From NCBI GenBank assembly GCA_030867875.1, contig JAOWCC010001634.1, positions 101,473,321 through 101,537,320 on the forward strand: a stretch of DNA of 64,000 nucleotides, given 5' to 3'. The first letter of the stretch is position 1. Each line of letters opens with the position of its first letter. The notes beneath the pieces were generated by a model that worked only from the letters and a program-made list of their open reading frames with translations, ran no database searches and was not told the DNA's origin. Source of the DNA: Actinernus sp. WN-2022. Taxonomy: Eukaryota; Cnidaria; Anthozoa; Actiniaria; Actinernidae. The position numbers were made by a program, and so were the translations under genes. Positions 32,268 through 43,539 of the stretch are shown here, one piece after another.

Positions 32268-32890
32268 TCCGGCCGGTTTTTGCATTTATCGTTATAACCT
32301 GCCTTAGAATAAAAGCAGCGATCTGGAAATTTCCCACTGAGATTAGCTTCTTCCTTCATAGTTAAGCCTATTGTAAAGTTTTGATTTGTTTTTCTTCACG
32401 AATTAACCAAGTTATTTCTAAAAATATTGTTCAAATTGGTTGCCCTAATTCCGGCAGGATTGCCCTAATTCCGGCAGGATTGCCCTAATTCCGGCCGATA
32501 AAAATAAAGATGTGTACTTGAAGTTTTGGCGATATTTTCCCGGCTTATTTCAAATAATAGAAACTCCCGTGCCTGCTTGTTAAGGTATTTGAGATGAAAA
32601 AATATGAATCAAGCACGGCTAGCAGGATCTCTGTATCACAACAACTGCGCCCACGATGACAACTGCTGACTTGTTGTTCGCTCAATCGCTCATCTTTGGA
32701 TATTACAAAATGGTTCGCATTATCATTTTGAATGCGGTGGTGAAGGGCTATCATGAATTTCAGATACGCCCACCTGTTTCCATGACCCTCAGTGTAACGA
32801 AAGAGTACGGCAATAAACACGATAAAAACGCCTGTTCACAGTTTAGTATGGGTTCCAAAATTATAAACCATACCATGCCGGAATTAGGCA
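32268..32890 (+). other. Possible small element with TTGCCCTAATTCCGGC ends
   Basis: TTGCCCTAATTCCGGC occurs at 32271 and then in tandem three times at about 32439-32500. TGCCGGAATTAGGCA, its near complement, occurs at 32876-32890. This could be a short transposon or a coincidental minisatellite. Confidence 0.35.
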
Positions 32891-32976
32891 CACCAAACGA
32901 AAATACAGGCGGACTTTCAATTGAAGTTGCACTCCGTAATTTGAAACCATTCAGACTATTTTCCTCTCAGAACTGA
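32656..32976 (+). pseudogene. HIRAN-like domain fragment
   Basis: The frame contains VVKGYHEFQIRPP, MTLSVTKEYGNKHDKNAC, the pattern of a HIRAN-type fold (GYH...P...L.V..E..N..D.NA). The remainder (SQFSMGSKIINHTMPELG) does not continue the domain. HIRAN domains occur on SNF2 helicases and on multicopy animal proteins. Here it looks like a relic carried within transposon debris. Confidence 0.45.
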
Positions 32977-33063
32977 GGTAATCTTTAGAGTTTCATCTAT
33001 GCCAAAAATCAACATTTCACATACCCTACTTTGCGAGAAAACACTTTTGTTGCTTTATTGCCT

Positions 33064-33628
33064 AATAGACCCTTCCACTGTTTCTTTGAACTTTTGATAT
33101 ACAGCTATTTCAATTAATGTTGTCTGGGAGATAGGGAATAGGCATTAGGGAATAGGGTATTAGGGAATATGACATTGGGGAATATTGCATTTTTAAAATG
33201 TCGGACGGCTGTTCACAGACTAAAAATGGATAAATAAACCGTAAGTTAAGTCGACTAAGTCTTCGAGGTCGTATAACTCGTAACCATAATTCATTATAAG
33301 TGTTTTTAAACTTATAATACCCTAATGCCCTATTCCCTAATACCCTATTCCCTAATGTTCTATTCCCTATCTCCCAGATAACATTAATTGAAATAGCTGT
33401 ATACATATAACAGCAAAACCGTCGATACTGCTGAAAAGAGCAAATCAAAATTTCCATACGAACGTCTGTAAAATTTTCCGAAATTTTCCGTGTTTGCGGG
33501 CCTATAACTTTGCTCCTATTCAAGATATAACTCTCAAATTCGGGATTTTGACTAAATTCGAGTATCGACGGTTTTGCTGTTATACGTATATATATCAAAA
33601 GTTCAAAGAAACCGTGGAAGGGTCTATT
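33064..33628. mobile_element. MITE with long arms, invaded by another MITE
   Basis: The left arm AATAGACCCTTCCACTGTTT...TTTTGATATA continues after 33400 as ACATATAACAGCAAAACCGT. The right arm (33560-33628) is the uninterrupted complement. Removing 33102-33399 restores arms of about 64 bp. Confidence 0.85.
33102..33399. mobile_element. Nested MITE with TA target duplication (298 bp)
   Basis: Ends CAGCTATTTCAATTAATGTT and complement, flanked by TA (33100-33101 and 33400-33401). Both arms carry degenerate TAGGGAATAGGGTAT repeats. Confidence 0.85.
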
Positions 33629-33699
33629 CAAAGTGCAGTCAAAAGATTGAGACTCGACTTATACCTTTACGAAACTTGGATTTTCTAAAGAGACAAAGA

Positions 33700-33900
33700 A
33701 GAAGCACCAAATCCCGGAAAACCTGACGAAAGTCTACCCGGCGAAAGAACTTAACAGAGATTGAGATAAACACTGGTATATAATCAACTAAAGTCGATTG
33801 AGGCATGCTAACCGCCGTGGAAAGCGAGTAGCAGCTGACGTTTCGAGCGCTAGCCCTTCGTCAGAGCAAAAGAGGGAATTGAGATAATCTATGTGAAATC
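33700..33900 (-). mobile_element. Penelope-like element end with hammerhead-like motif
   Basis: The minus strand reads CTGACGA (33864-33858), a short hairpin GGGC-loop-GCTC, then GAAA (33844-33841), the conserved core order of a hammerhead ribozyme. Penelope-like elements are known to carry such ribozymes, and I associate this terminal sequence with cnidarian copies. No reverse transcriptase is seen beside it. Confidence 0.5.
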
Positions 33901-34786
33901 ATTGTTAGTGTCAAAAGAAAATACGGCGAAGATTACGAGTTTTCAATCCTTCGTGGAGTGATTTCAACTTCCATTGACCATCGACATTTGAAAAATCGTA
34001 AATATTCTGTGAGCAGAGAAAGCCATGTCTGGAAACTCGTAGCAAACAACTTGGAAAAAGACGATGTAAACTTATAAACTTTATTTGTTGAATCAAAGAC
34101 AGTTCCATATTGTTGTTGAAGAACTATTTCAAGGCTTATGTCAGTTTAGAAAGTAAGATTTTGATTGTAGCGAGCATAAATTTTAGTCTACGTTCAGTCG
34201 GATACGAAATACAAAACAAAAAATCGAGAGCTACAAATGTACGTGTTCAATCACAAGACCTAAATAAAACCTGTTTGATATTGGAGAAAAATCTCTATAT
34301 GTATAAAATAAACAAATTACAAGATGAAAAGTGCTTTTGTATGGTATTTACACACTTGTTTGTTTTCACAAAACTCACTCAGTTAAATACCATACGCCAG
34401 CACTATTTCACTTATTCTAACCAACCAATAGAAAATATGCGAGTATTTAAATATCTAGGCCTCTGTTTCAGTACTTGTGGTAATTTTATCAAATGAGCTC
34501 CCATTGGGAAAACATATAATAATTACAATTATACAGTCATACAATAAGTATCACACTAATTAATAAACAGAAAGTACAAATTATACATGATTTACACCAA
34601 CCAGCTGCAGTCTCCTATCCGACTAGCAACTTTGCATTTCATGTAAAGAATACTGTACTAATATCAGAGGCTTCCACCAGGATTAGATCCCTGGGCCGAC
34701 CAGGGAACATGTAGCCTGACCTGGCCCCTCTTTCGACTGCTCCTTTGACTGGGGTTGAATGTAAGTTTCATTCCTGCATGGCGGTA

Positions 34787-35134
34787 AGGGAAAATGCTGG
34801 ACTTTGTTAGGGGAGGGAGAATTCGTAAGATTATGATCTCATGAGATTTTATGTTCAGGAAAATGTGACCCAGGGCACTTTAATTTACTCGTGAGATATA
34901 TTTCCCAACCCCTGGGGAAAATCGTCAACTTTATTCCAACCTTTTTACAATCCCACTGGTAGGGAAAATGCTGGACTTTGTTAGGGGAGGGAGAATTCGT
35001 AAGATTATGATCTCATGAGATTTTATGTTCAGGAAAATGTGACCCAGGGCACTTTAATTTACTCGTGAGATATATTTCCCAACCCCTGGGGAAAATCGTC
35101 AACTTTATTCCAACCTTTTTACAATCCCACTGGT
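34787..35134. repeat. Exact tandem duplication, 174 bp x 2
   Basis: AGGGAAAATGCTGGACTTTG begins at 34787 and at 34961, and the two units are identical by eye through CAATCCCACTGGTAGG. A recent duplication of unique sequence. Confidence 0.9.
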
Positions 35135-35282
35135 AGGCCAGGGGGTCTATAGCTACCCGGGTATGTCCCTGGGGGAAGCTGCTGATAAGTAAATGCATAA
35201 GATAACAGCAATCAATCCTACTAACTTCCAATCAGGCCCTCCTTTATCTACAGGTTATAACCCTGTCTAATAGACCACATAC

Positions 35283-36335
35283 CTTTGCATAGATTCGAGG
35301 TCCCTACGAAATTGAGAATGTTTTCGACTTGGTTTTGAAGTTTCAAATTCATTAGAGCATCGATGTGAAGATAAGCAACACAACCATGGGACTTTGCCTT
35401 GTATGTCACCATACAGTCAGTCTCCTTTTCCAATATAATTTCTGTATGGACCCTTTCTCCTGAAAACTCCCAGTTTTCATTGCGGATGAAGCTAACTCTA
35501 TCACTGCTATCGGCTGGAAGACTGCATCCCTCAAGTGGCTTAAGCTTTTCTAATGTAGCTGAAATCGTGCCGGTATCCTCAGCTGTATAATCTTTACGTT
35601 TGATATGTAAATAAGCGATTCTTGGAGACCCTTTAGGACCTCTTCTTAACCTCTTCATTTTCCCATTCCATATATTCTTGACGAGTTTGCCCATACTGTT
35701 GCCATCTAGCGACTTTACTATCCCGTTTTCTATTTCGTTCAATTCTGAGTGTGCCAAGATGTCATCAAGAAACGTATAGGCATCTTTATCGTATTTGTAA
35801 TTGGTGATTATCCTGAGAAACACGGAAAATCTTAAATGAGGTGCATAAAATATAAATAAAAAATAAACTAGTACTTTTGTATAAACTATTCGAATCATTT
35901 TCTAGCTCCCATTTGCTCAACGCAACACCATACTCACCGCATCTTCCAGTAAATGCAATTCTGGTTGACCAGTGACAATCTTTTGTTTTCATTTTCCTCT
36001 ACTGATCTGCTCGGTTTTGAAAACATCTCCACCAAATAGGCAAATGGATTGAACCACGCGCAGTAGCTTTCAAACGTTTTGTTACATTTCTTTGTAAACA
36101 ATGCAAACGAAATGCACACACTGGCGGCTAGTTCCGTAGCGGGAGTTGGCTCAGTTTTCAATGACTTGAACAGTTTACAGGCAAGAGAATTTTTAATACC
36201 ACAAAACGTTACAAAACTTTGCCGGCAAATGATGTTGTGATTTGCATGTCGTGAGCGGGTTTTCCAGGGAGATTTTTTTTGAATTTTGTCCCTGAACGAT
36301 TGGACGGGGAAATTAAAACTGATGCGCCTGCGCAA
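35283..36335 (-). CDS. Unrecognised two-exon gene
   Basis: Exon A ends at 35938 with donor GTGAGT in phase 2 (frame ...NQNCIYWKM-R). Exon B is 35283-35812, with an acceptor ending TTTCTCAG, and continues in the same phase as IITNYKYDKDAYTFLDDILA, through GNSMGKLVKNIWNGKMKRLR, to LNFVGTSNLCK before donor GTATGT (phase 1). If that donor is unused, the frame stops at 35248. The true start is uncertain: the first in-frame ATG is 36335, inside a LINE edge, and a later Met (MFSKPSRS) is plausible. The exon B protein is hydrophilic and basic in the middle, with no domain I can name. A possible third exon after an acceptor near 35170 would add only a few residues. Confidence 0.55.
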
Positions 36336-37145
36336 GTTAATCCCGGTTAAGGCAAAACTAAGGATCTACACAGCTGCCATCCTCCCTTATCTTACATACT
36401 GCGGACTAACATGGCATTTTTGTAGGAAGTCTGATAGTAACAAACTTGAAAAAATCAACGAGAGAGGCCTCAGGGCGGTATACAATGACTGGAGCACCAC
36501 ATATAGCGAACTATTAGTTAGAGCTAAAATGTCTAATTTATATAATAGACGTCTACATGATATTGCTATTTTTATGTTCAAGGTCAAAAACAAGCTGTTA
36601 CCAAACAACATTTTAGAAATATTTGTTACCAGTAGTAGTAGTTACAATTTAAGGAATGCGGACTTTGTACTACCTAGGATCAGCACTATAAAGTTTGGTA
36701 AACACTCCTTGCGATACTATGGACCTTTTTTATGGGGTAAACTCCCTTCAGCATCCAGAAACTATACAACGCTTACCTCTTTTAAGAAAAACATAAGAAA
36801 GCAGAATCTGGAAGTACTTGTAGAGAAGGTATGCCCACCTAGTTGCTTCCTCTGCAATATGTGAATTATTTATTATTTATGACACGGATCTATCCATTAT
36901 TATAATTACTATTATTATCTTTTAACAGTAGGATATCATAAGGAGTATTCTCCTATTTTAGCAATTTCATGTTTAAAGTATTTACATAACATATCCAATC
37001 ATATTCTATGTATATTTGTATTGTGCAGATTTTTTATATATACATATATATTATATTTAGGTGTCCCCGATTAGTACACCACCTGTGGTGCGCTAGAAGT
37101 TTTTAGACACGTTAATAAAGTTGTTGATTGATTGATTGATTGATT
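36320..37145 (+). pseudogene. LINE 3' end, RT C-terminal domain (5'-truncated)
   Basis: LRKLIPVKAKLRIYTAAILP, YLTYCGLTWHF, then LEKINERGLRAVYNDW and KFGKHSLRYYGPFLWGKLP, ending CPPSCFLCNM and a stop at about 36864. The untranslated 3' end carries GACACGTTAATAAAGTTG and a (TTGA)n tail at 37123-37145. Same family as 447-955. The C-terminal frame is intact over about 180 codons, so it is younger than most LINE debris here. Confidence 0.82.
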
Positions 37146-38171
37146 TAAATGGCTTCTCTCGACTGTCATCACTAGCACACTGTTAGTTTTCGATGAGTTG
37201 TGCCAAGACGACTATCGTACACCCTGGTGGGATCAAATCTAGCGAGAAAGCTCGTACCAATCAACCAATGGGAGTGCAGCAGTTATTTTGAGATTGCGCA
37301 CGCGTGGACGTGGTCGGCACGGACTCTATCACAGGCCTCTCAGCATTGAAAACAGTTGTGGAAAGGGACTATTAATCGGGCTAAAAAGTAACTGTGATCG
37401 CCATGAAGGATGCAGGTGAAGGAAAAAACATTGGACTTTTGGGTTAGCGTGATTTTGTGACAATTTTCCGGGGAAATTCGCGATACGAGGGGATTTTCGG
37501 CGAACGCCATCGTTGGATGCGAGGTGAAGTCGCCAGCCTTGTCATTTTCTATTACAGTTTGGACGGTGAATTGGAAATCTTGTTAAAGTGGCTAAAATGA
37601 CCCCAGGAGTACACAGGACAATCAATAACACAACTTTAAAGAGGTATGTAACCATTATTTGAGTACTGTATAGATTTCTTACATTTATTTAATTTCTGCA
37701 AAATCTCGCAATAATGACACAAAAATAGAGCTTGGGCTGCCTGTGGGAGCATCAGCAGCAACGTAGTAGTGCCAGAAACACAGAGAAACAAGGCGCTGAT
37801 TGGTTAAAATACTACAACGCAGTATTTTCTACAAGTGAACAAGGTGAGCTGATTACACTGTCAACATTATATAACGTGTTTGTCAAACTCATCTTTTGAC
37901 AGGTTTGTGTTGGTTTTTGTTGTTTTGTATAAAACACTTTTAGTTTGTTTTTAGGTACATTATGAACATAATGCACGAAAGTGCTGATAGAATGTGATCA
38001 ATTAGCGGCGAGATTCAATTTAGATTTGCGAGAAATGTAAAGACGCGGCTCGCATCAGTTTTATTTTTGGTGCAAACAGACGTGCGACACATTCGTAAAT
38101 TTTCTGGTCATTAGCTTTTTTGTACGAGCCTACAATTTAAAATACTTTTTCCAGCAAACCCCTGCCATGTT

Positions 38172-38665
38172 TTATTTATTTATTTATTAAGCTTCGCCTG
38201 AAGGAAAAATACATATCAGGAACGATACCACAAACGATAGTTTTAACAAATTACAATGATGTAGAAACAAAATGATAAAAGGCAGGGTGATCGCAACAGC
38301 TAAAGCCAATTACTGCGGGCCCATGACACTAAATTAAATTAATAATAGTCAAAGAAAGAACTAATGACAAGGATTCACAACCACGAGGAGACTAAAAACA
38401 ACAAGTTAAAGGATTGAGTAGGCTACGGCAGAGTTGCATTTTACACAAACTAACTCCATGTGCGCGGATTGTCTGGGTTATAAGATGCTTTCAGGGCTGA
38501 CGTATAATATTGTAAAAGGTGAGACTTGTAGGAGGACAGTGAAAGTGCTGGTTGTCGGGTTTCCTTAGATAAAATTCGGTTCCAAATTCTAGTGGCTCTT
38601 ATCATGTAGGATTTCTGATATGTTGTTCTATTTTAAATTATGCCCAGTCTCTTAAGTTAAAATTC
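38172..38665 (-). pseudogene. LINE 3' fragment inside the repeat array
   Basis: The minus strand reads MIRATRIWNRILSKETRQP and SYKSHLLQYYTSALKASYNP, then DNPRTWS and a stop, a typical LINE C-terminus. Ends in a (TTTA)n/(TAAA)n tail at 38177-38188. The repeat unit resumes on either side. Confidence 0.72.
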
Positions 38666-39179
38666 TCTATTCCTTCCGAAAGAAACCAGAATGATGTTCA
38701 CTGCATATTTCACCTCGAAGATAAACCAGTAAACTAGTCTGTGAATGCCGAGTTGCGTTTGTTATTCAAATTCGTGTACCCTGATTGCATCATTCGATTT
38801 CCATTAAAATTGACGAATATCGCCCAGAACTTTCCATTTTTTTCAGTCGTTTTGCAACTTCCTCGGGAAGACAGAATCGAACTGAAACTCGTATTTGTTT
38901 TGCTTGCTGCAGATCATTGGGAGAAGCAAAATCGGAATATTAGTTTTGTTTTAAAAACGTCAAAACCGGGAACATTTATCATCACGCAAAGCGGTTCTCA
39001 CTGATTTTGAAATACATATATTTGGCAAGTCTAAAAGCGGAGCTCCCAATGATTTGAGATACCTAAAGAAACAGGGACCTTTCAGGACTCTGCAGCCAGG
39101 CTTTTAAATAGCTTACCAACCAATATTAGGAATGTTCCGAATGTTCCAATGTTCCGAATGTTCCAATGTTCCGAATGGA

Positions 39180-39375
39180 AAGAAAATGCCTCTGGTGTAC
39201 CTCAAGGCAGCGTTCTTGGGCCCCTGCTTTTCTTGTTTACATCAACGACCTAACCAGCAATATTTCTTCAGATTCGTTTCTTTACGCAGATGATACAGCA
39301 CTGCTAGAAGTTATTGATTCTTCTCCCGATTTGTCCGCTTGCAAGTTAAACGCCGATCTGAAATTAATAGCAGGT
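39180..39375 (+). pseudogene. Reverse transcriptase core fragment (frameshifted)
   Basis: ASGVPQGSVLGPLLFL in one frame, then YINDLTSNISSDSFLYADDT in another, with the catalytic YADD. A one-base frameshift separates them. No flanking LINE domains. Confidence 0.75.
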
Positions 39376-39384
39376 CAAAATCCA

Positions 39385-39492
39385 ACGTCTTTCCCATGGG
39401 GATCACGAGCTCATTCATTCGTTAACGAAGTATTATATCAGCACGTGACTGTATTATATCAGCACGTGACTGTTAGCTGCAAAAGGCCTATT
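39385..39492. repeat. MITE family B fragment
   Basis: CCATGGGGATCACGAGCTCA and a duplicated TATTATATCAGCACGTGACT, matching 1585-1650. Confidence 0.6.
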
Positions 39493-40329
39493 AAGATTCG
39501 AGGCTGCCTGTTTTTAACAAAGACTGGTACGAAAATGGGGTTTGTCAAATTAAAGACAAGCACAACAAGCCACTTACTTTCCACTTTTTTCAAACAAAGT
39601 TCAAAGTTAAAGCAAATGTTATATAATTATTGGGCTTAATAAGAGCATGTAAATGCTTTTTGCAGGCTCCGCAGAAATCGGTAGATTCCTTGCTAAAAGG
39701 CCGGGACTGACCCCTAGAATGGTTTGCTAACACGCAAAAATAACCACCAAAAAGGCAAGAAGTATACTCTTGTTAAGCTCCAATTTACAGCTCCAACAGC
39801 CGAGAAAAATTATAAACCACGTCTTCTTTTTAGAGCCACAAAAGAGATTAAGCTTAGCTTATTTCAATAAAAGAGTGATAAATGTTACTTATGTAATGAG
39901 AAACACACAATAAAACACCTTTTAGTATATTGCACCCATGACATTTTTTTGTGTGAGCGTTTTAATTATACCTTAATTATTACCAAGTATTACATCTACA
40001 CCACTTTCCTTAAAGGGGAACTGAACCCTAAAATCAATCCGACGTCTATACACTGAACATATATTCGAAATAAATAGGTTCTGCTATTGTATTTTTCTGT
40101 GTTGCGCGTCTAGGAAGAGAAAATCCGAAAACCTTACTCACAACCTCCGCTATGTACAGACGGCTCAAGTCTTATAATTTGTGACGTCAGTTACGGGGAA
40201 TAAATTAGTTTTGCATGCTATCCCCGACATTGAAAAGTGGGGCTAACGGCTTCTAATTGCGGACCATAGTGTTTGTGTTATCGTTTTTCCTTGGTATGTG
40301 TGACGTACGATATGGGGAAATTTGCACTG

Positions 40330-40545
40330 AATAGACCCCTTCAGCTTGCCTGTTTGTTGCCCCATTTCAGACCAGGTGATAGTTCTCCAGAGGATTCAGT
40401 GCTTTATTTTCCAATTATAGAAATTGGTACATTTCCTCTTGGGATACAGAAAAACAAAAACGCATTACTCAAGGGAAAAGTCACGTGGTCTGAAATGGGG
40501 CAACAAACACGCAAGCTGAAATGGACTATTGAGCCGCCACACAAT
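40330..40545. mobile_element. Inverted-repeat MITE (CCCCATTTCAGACCA)
   Basis: AGCTTGCCTGTTTGTTGCCC at the left and GGGGCAACAAACACGCAAGC at the right. A half copy is present at about 16232-16285. Confidence 0.72.
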
Positions 40546-42875
40546 ATAGATTTTTCAGCGGTAAATCGAACTTGAAGACCAATTTTCCCTGTTGCGGTTC
40601 TCACTGATTTTGAACATGTAAGCCGATTAAATAACAGCAAGCCACCAAGTAATCACGAATTAGGTTTGATACGACTGAGTTACAAGGTGAATAAAATGGA
40701 AAAAGACGGCTATTCATTTGTACTTTTATAACCTTTGATCTAAACTATAGTTAAGATTACTAGCTGCTTACCCAGTCTTTTCCTATAGCTGTAATCCGGA
40801 AAGCTAGCATTCTACAGTGCGGTATTTTTTATGCAAAATCAGGCAGGAAAAGCAAGGCGAGTTAGCTACGCACACCATAGAAACATACTCAAAAATTGAA
40901 AGGCGGCTAGTCCATCTCCAGCACTTTCAATTCATTTTTTAAAATGGTGTTATCTTTCTACACACCGTCATTTTGAGTAACATGCTGCTCTGGCTCAACT
41001 AGAAACATTTCTTTACAAATTAGTTGTACTCATCGTATGTGCACATACATAATAAACCCAGTTTAAAAACATTAAGATGGTATGAGCGAAGTTGTAGCCG
41101 TTTTTTTAAAAACATCAACAAATATCGGACGTTGGTCAAAAGCAAAGGCGTGACTGGAAGAATTATGACGGCATTGGTTTTGGTTAAAAATATGAAGCGA
41201 AACTTCTTTTTATATCTTTATAGAATTACAGGTTAGGTAATTACCGATTTCGTCTGAGATAAAAAGCAATACCCATGCTCTATCGAGATCGGTGACTAAC
41301 AATGTGTGAGAAACACGAAGTATCGGCGCGCGTGTCTTGTTTTTTTTGTTTTCATTTTTAAACTTCCTGGGGAAGTGAGAATTGAACTGAAAACTTTGCT
41401 TTCGGCTTTCTTCAGCAGAATATCGAAAAAACCAAACTCGAAGATTGCTTTTTTGAACTTGTAGCCCAATAATTTACATCAAAACCATGATGAATCAGAA
41501 AATAATTTATTCGCGACCAGCTCCCTTTCTAACAAACCCAGCCGAGGTGTAGCAGGAATTCCTTGAGGATAATTTTAAAACCGAAATCGAGCATGAAGAG
41601 GAAAAGAAACGGAAAACAAGATTTCCGCTACGCAGTCTTTAAAAATATCACCAAAATTGAAAGTCGGGATCGTCCCGCACAGCACTGTAAGCTAGAGGAT
41701 GTTTATAAGTCGTTTTACCTTTGTACACAGATAAACCATTTGGGAGCACCAGCAGCAACGTGCCAGAAACACAGAGAAACTAAACTCAACTCCTTCCTGA
41801 TGTGCGATTCACCATGAAAAATACTCAAATATTTATTTTTAAAGGACGTTACCAAGGACGTTACTGGAACTATACAAAGGAGAATCTTCTGCTTTCGTTA
41901 TGACCGCTCCAAATTCTCTCCTTCTGCAGCTCCCGCCATTACACTGGTCACACAAGAAAAAATAGCACGAAATGGAACTTTAACAGCGATTTATAGCACT
42001 CTAAACTCGAGAAACCTCGATGATCTATACATCAAAACACTGGAAATTTATTCTCCTATCTGAATTCAGCGGTAGAAAGTCAGTTCAGACATGCATATTA
42101 AAGCTAAACCCAGTTTTCCTCTGCTTGGTCGTCCATAAACGAGTAACGCCTTGTAAAAATTCACATCACTCGCAAAAGAAAATTCAAATTTGTTCAGTCG
42201 AAATCTTAATATAATCACTCCCAACAGTCACCAGTTGCAGATTGGATATTACTTAACTTCAATTTGAAGGTAGAAATGTTTCATAAATCATGTTATTTGT
42301 TTTAGAAGGCAAAATAGCTCCCAAAACCATGTATTTTTGAGTGAGATGACTGGGCCGATACCGAAAGTTCGATATGTAGGCTTTTGTACGCAATGACTTT
42401 GATATGAACCAATCGAACTCGGGTTTTCGCTTACTTTGTTGTCAACATGATGGGAAATCGAAAATGTAAAATTTACGGATGTTAAAGGTAATTTAAAACA
42501 TCGAGAAACCTATTATAAATGGATACATGACGTAACTCTGACGTCATCGAGATGTCTACGGTAGTTCAAACCATCGGATTTTGTTTTGGTCATCCGTCTT
42601 AATCTTCCCACAAAATTTCAATCTTCTACGTTGGAAACTTTTGAAAATAAAGCAAAGTGATCGATTTGAGGGTTATTTGTGCAAACCGTGGATAATAAAC
42701 AGTTTAAACAACATTAAGATGGTATGAGAGAATAATTTTGTAGCCGGTTTTTAAACTGATCAACAACGTTGTTCAAAAGCCAAGGCGTGTCAGGAAGGAT
42801 TATGACGCATCGTTATTTTTACCAGACCCCGGATTTGAGCTCAGACTGCGTGACCGATATAGAGTTGCGTGCGAA

Positions 42876-43262
42876 GGAGATATAATATAATAATAAAATA
42901 ATAATAAAATCTCTATTTCATGAGGGTAGCACATAATAGCAAAAACTAACAAACCTGTTGCCCTCTCAAGCTAATAAATTATATAAATATACTTATTACA
43001 ATAGAACATTAACAATATAAATACATGGATCATAGATGAAAAACTTAAAAATTAAATAAAAGTGATAAGCACACCAATTGTTTAAAATTTAATCATTGAA
43101 ACCCTAACAACAAAATAGTACATGATTAAAAAGTTGATAAAATCGAATAAAAATTTTAACAATTAAACTAAAAAATGATTTAAAAACTGCTGTTCCTTAA
43201 ATAACACGTTCCAATAATGGCTTCTAAATGCAGCATAAGAGTTAATATTTCTGCATTCTGTC
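42876..43262 (-). pseudogene. Probable LINE 3' fragment
   Basis: Minus-strand AT-rich sequence ending in an ATTTTATTATT tail. Upstream a short frame MTECRNINSYAAFRSHYWN resembles a LINE C-terminus. Weak evidence. Confidence 0.35.
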
Positions 43263-43539
43263 ATAGTTAATAGAGTGGAATGGTTATGAAACCCAGCGAC
43301 CTTCTTTGTTATATGTCTTTGTTAGCTTTTTAAACCGTGCACAAAACACAATAGAAATTCCAATATGCTAATCAAACAGCCAATAGAAACGTGTGAGTTC
43401 AGTCGTTCAGGGGACGCTAATGAACTATGACCGTGCACAATCTTTTGTCTTACCCTCTTCCAACTTGAATCGCAGCGCCTTTGTTAGGCCCTTTGAAGTT
43501 TGCCGGATTTCCCAACCATTCCACTCTATTAACTATGAT
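43263..43539. mobile_element. Inverted-repeat MITE
   Basis: CATAGTTAATAGAGTGGAAT and ATTCCACTCTATTAACTATG form perfect ends of about 24 bp. Confidence 0.78.

Larger units (their letters stand above)
30770..34496 (+). pseudogene. LINE reverse transcriptase, split by insertions
   Basis: Recognisable blocks in order: SPGKDNILNEAVKYGKDQL and NSGEFPQEWSTAFIVPI (31027-31172), NYRGISLLSSLGKLFT in a shifted frame (about 31518-31570), CFVDFRKAFDSIPRDK (about 31750), and LAYADDLVIFCD with the catalytic YADD box (about 32053-32095). After a break near 32105 the C-terminal part resumes near 34370 (YSNQPIENMRVFKYLGLCFS). Several frameshifts and stops. Its insertions are a foldback MITE, a HIRAN-like fragment, a nested MITE pair and a Penelope-like remnant. 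Dead. Confidence 0.75.

Noticed and set aside
33110..33631. 173-codon minus-strand frame
   Set aside because: It runs across the nested MITEs and has no recognisable domain.
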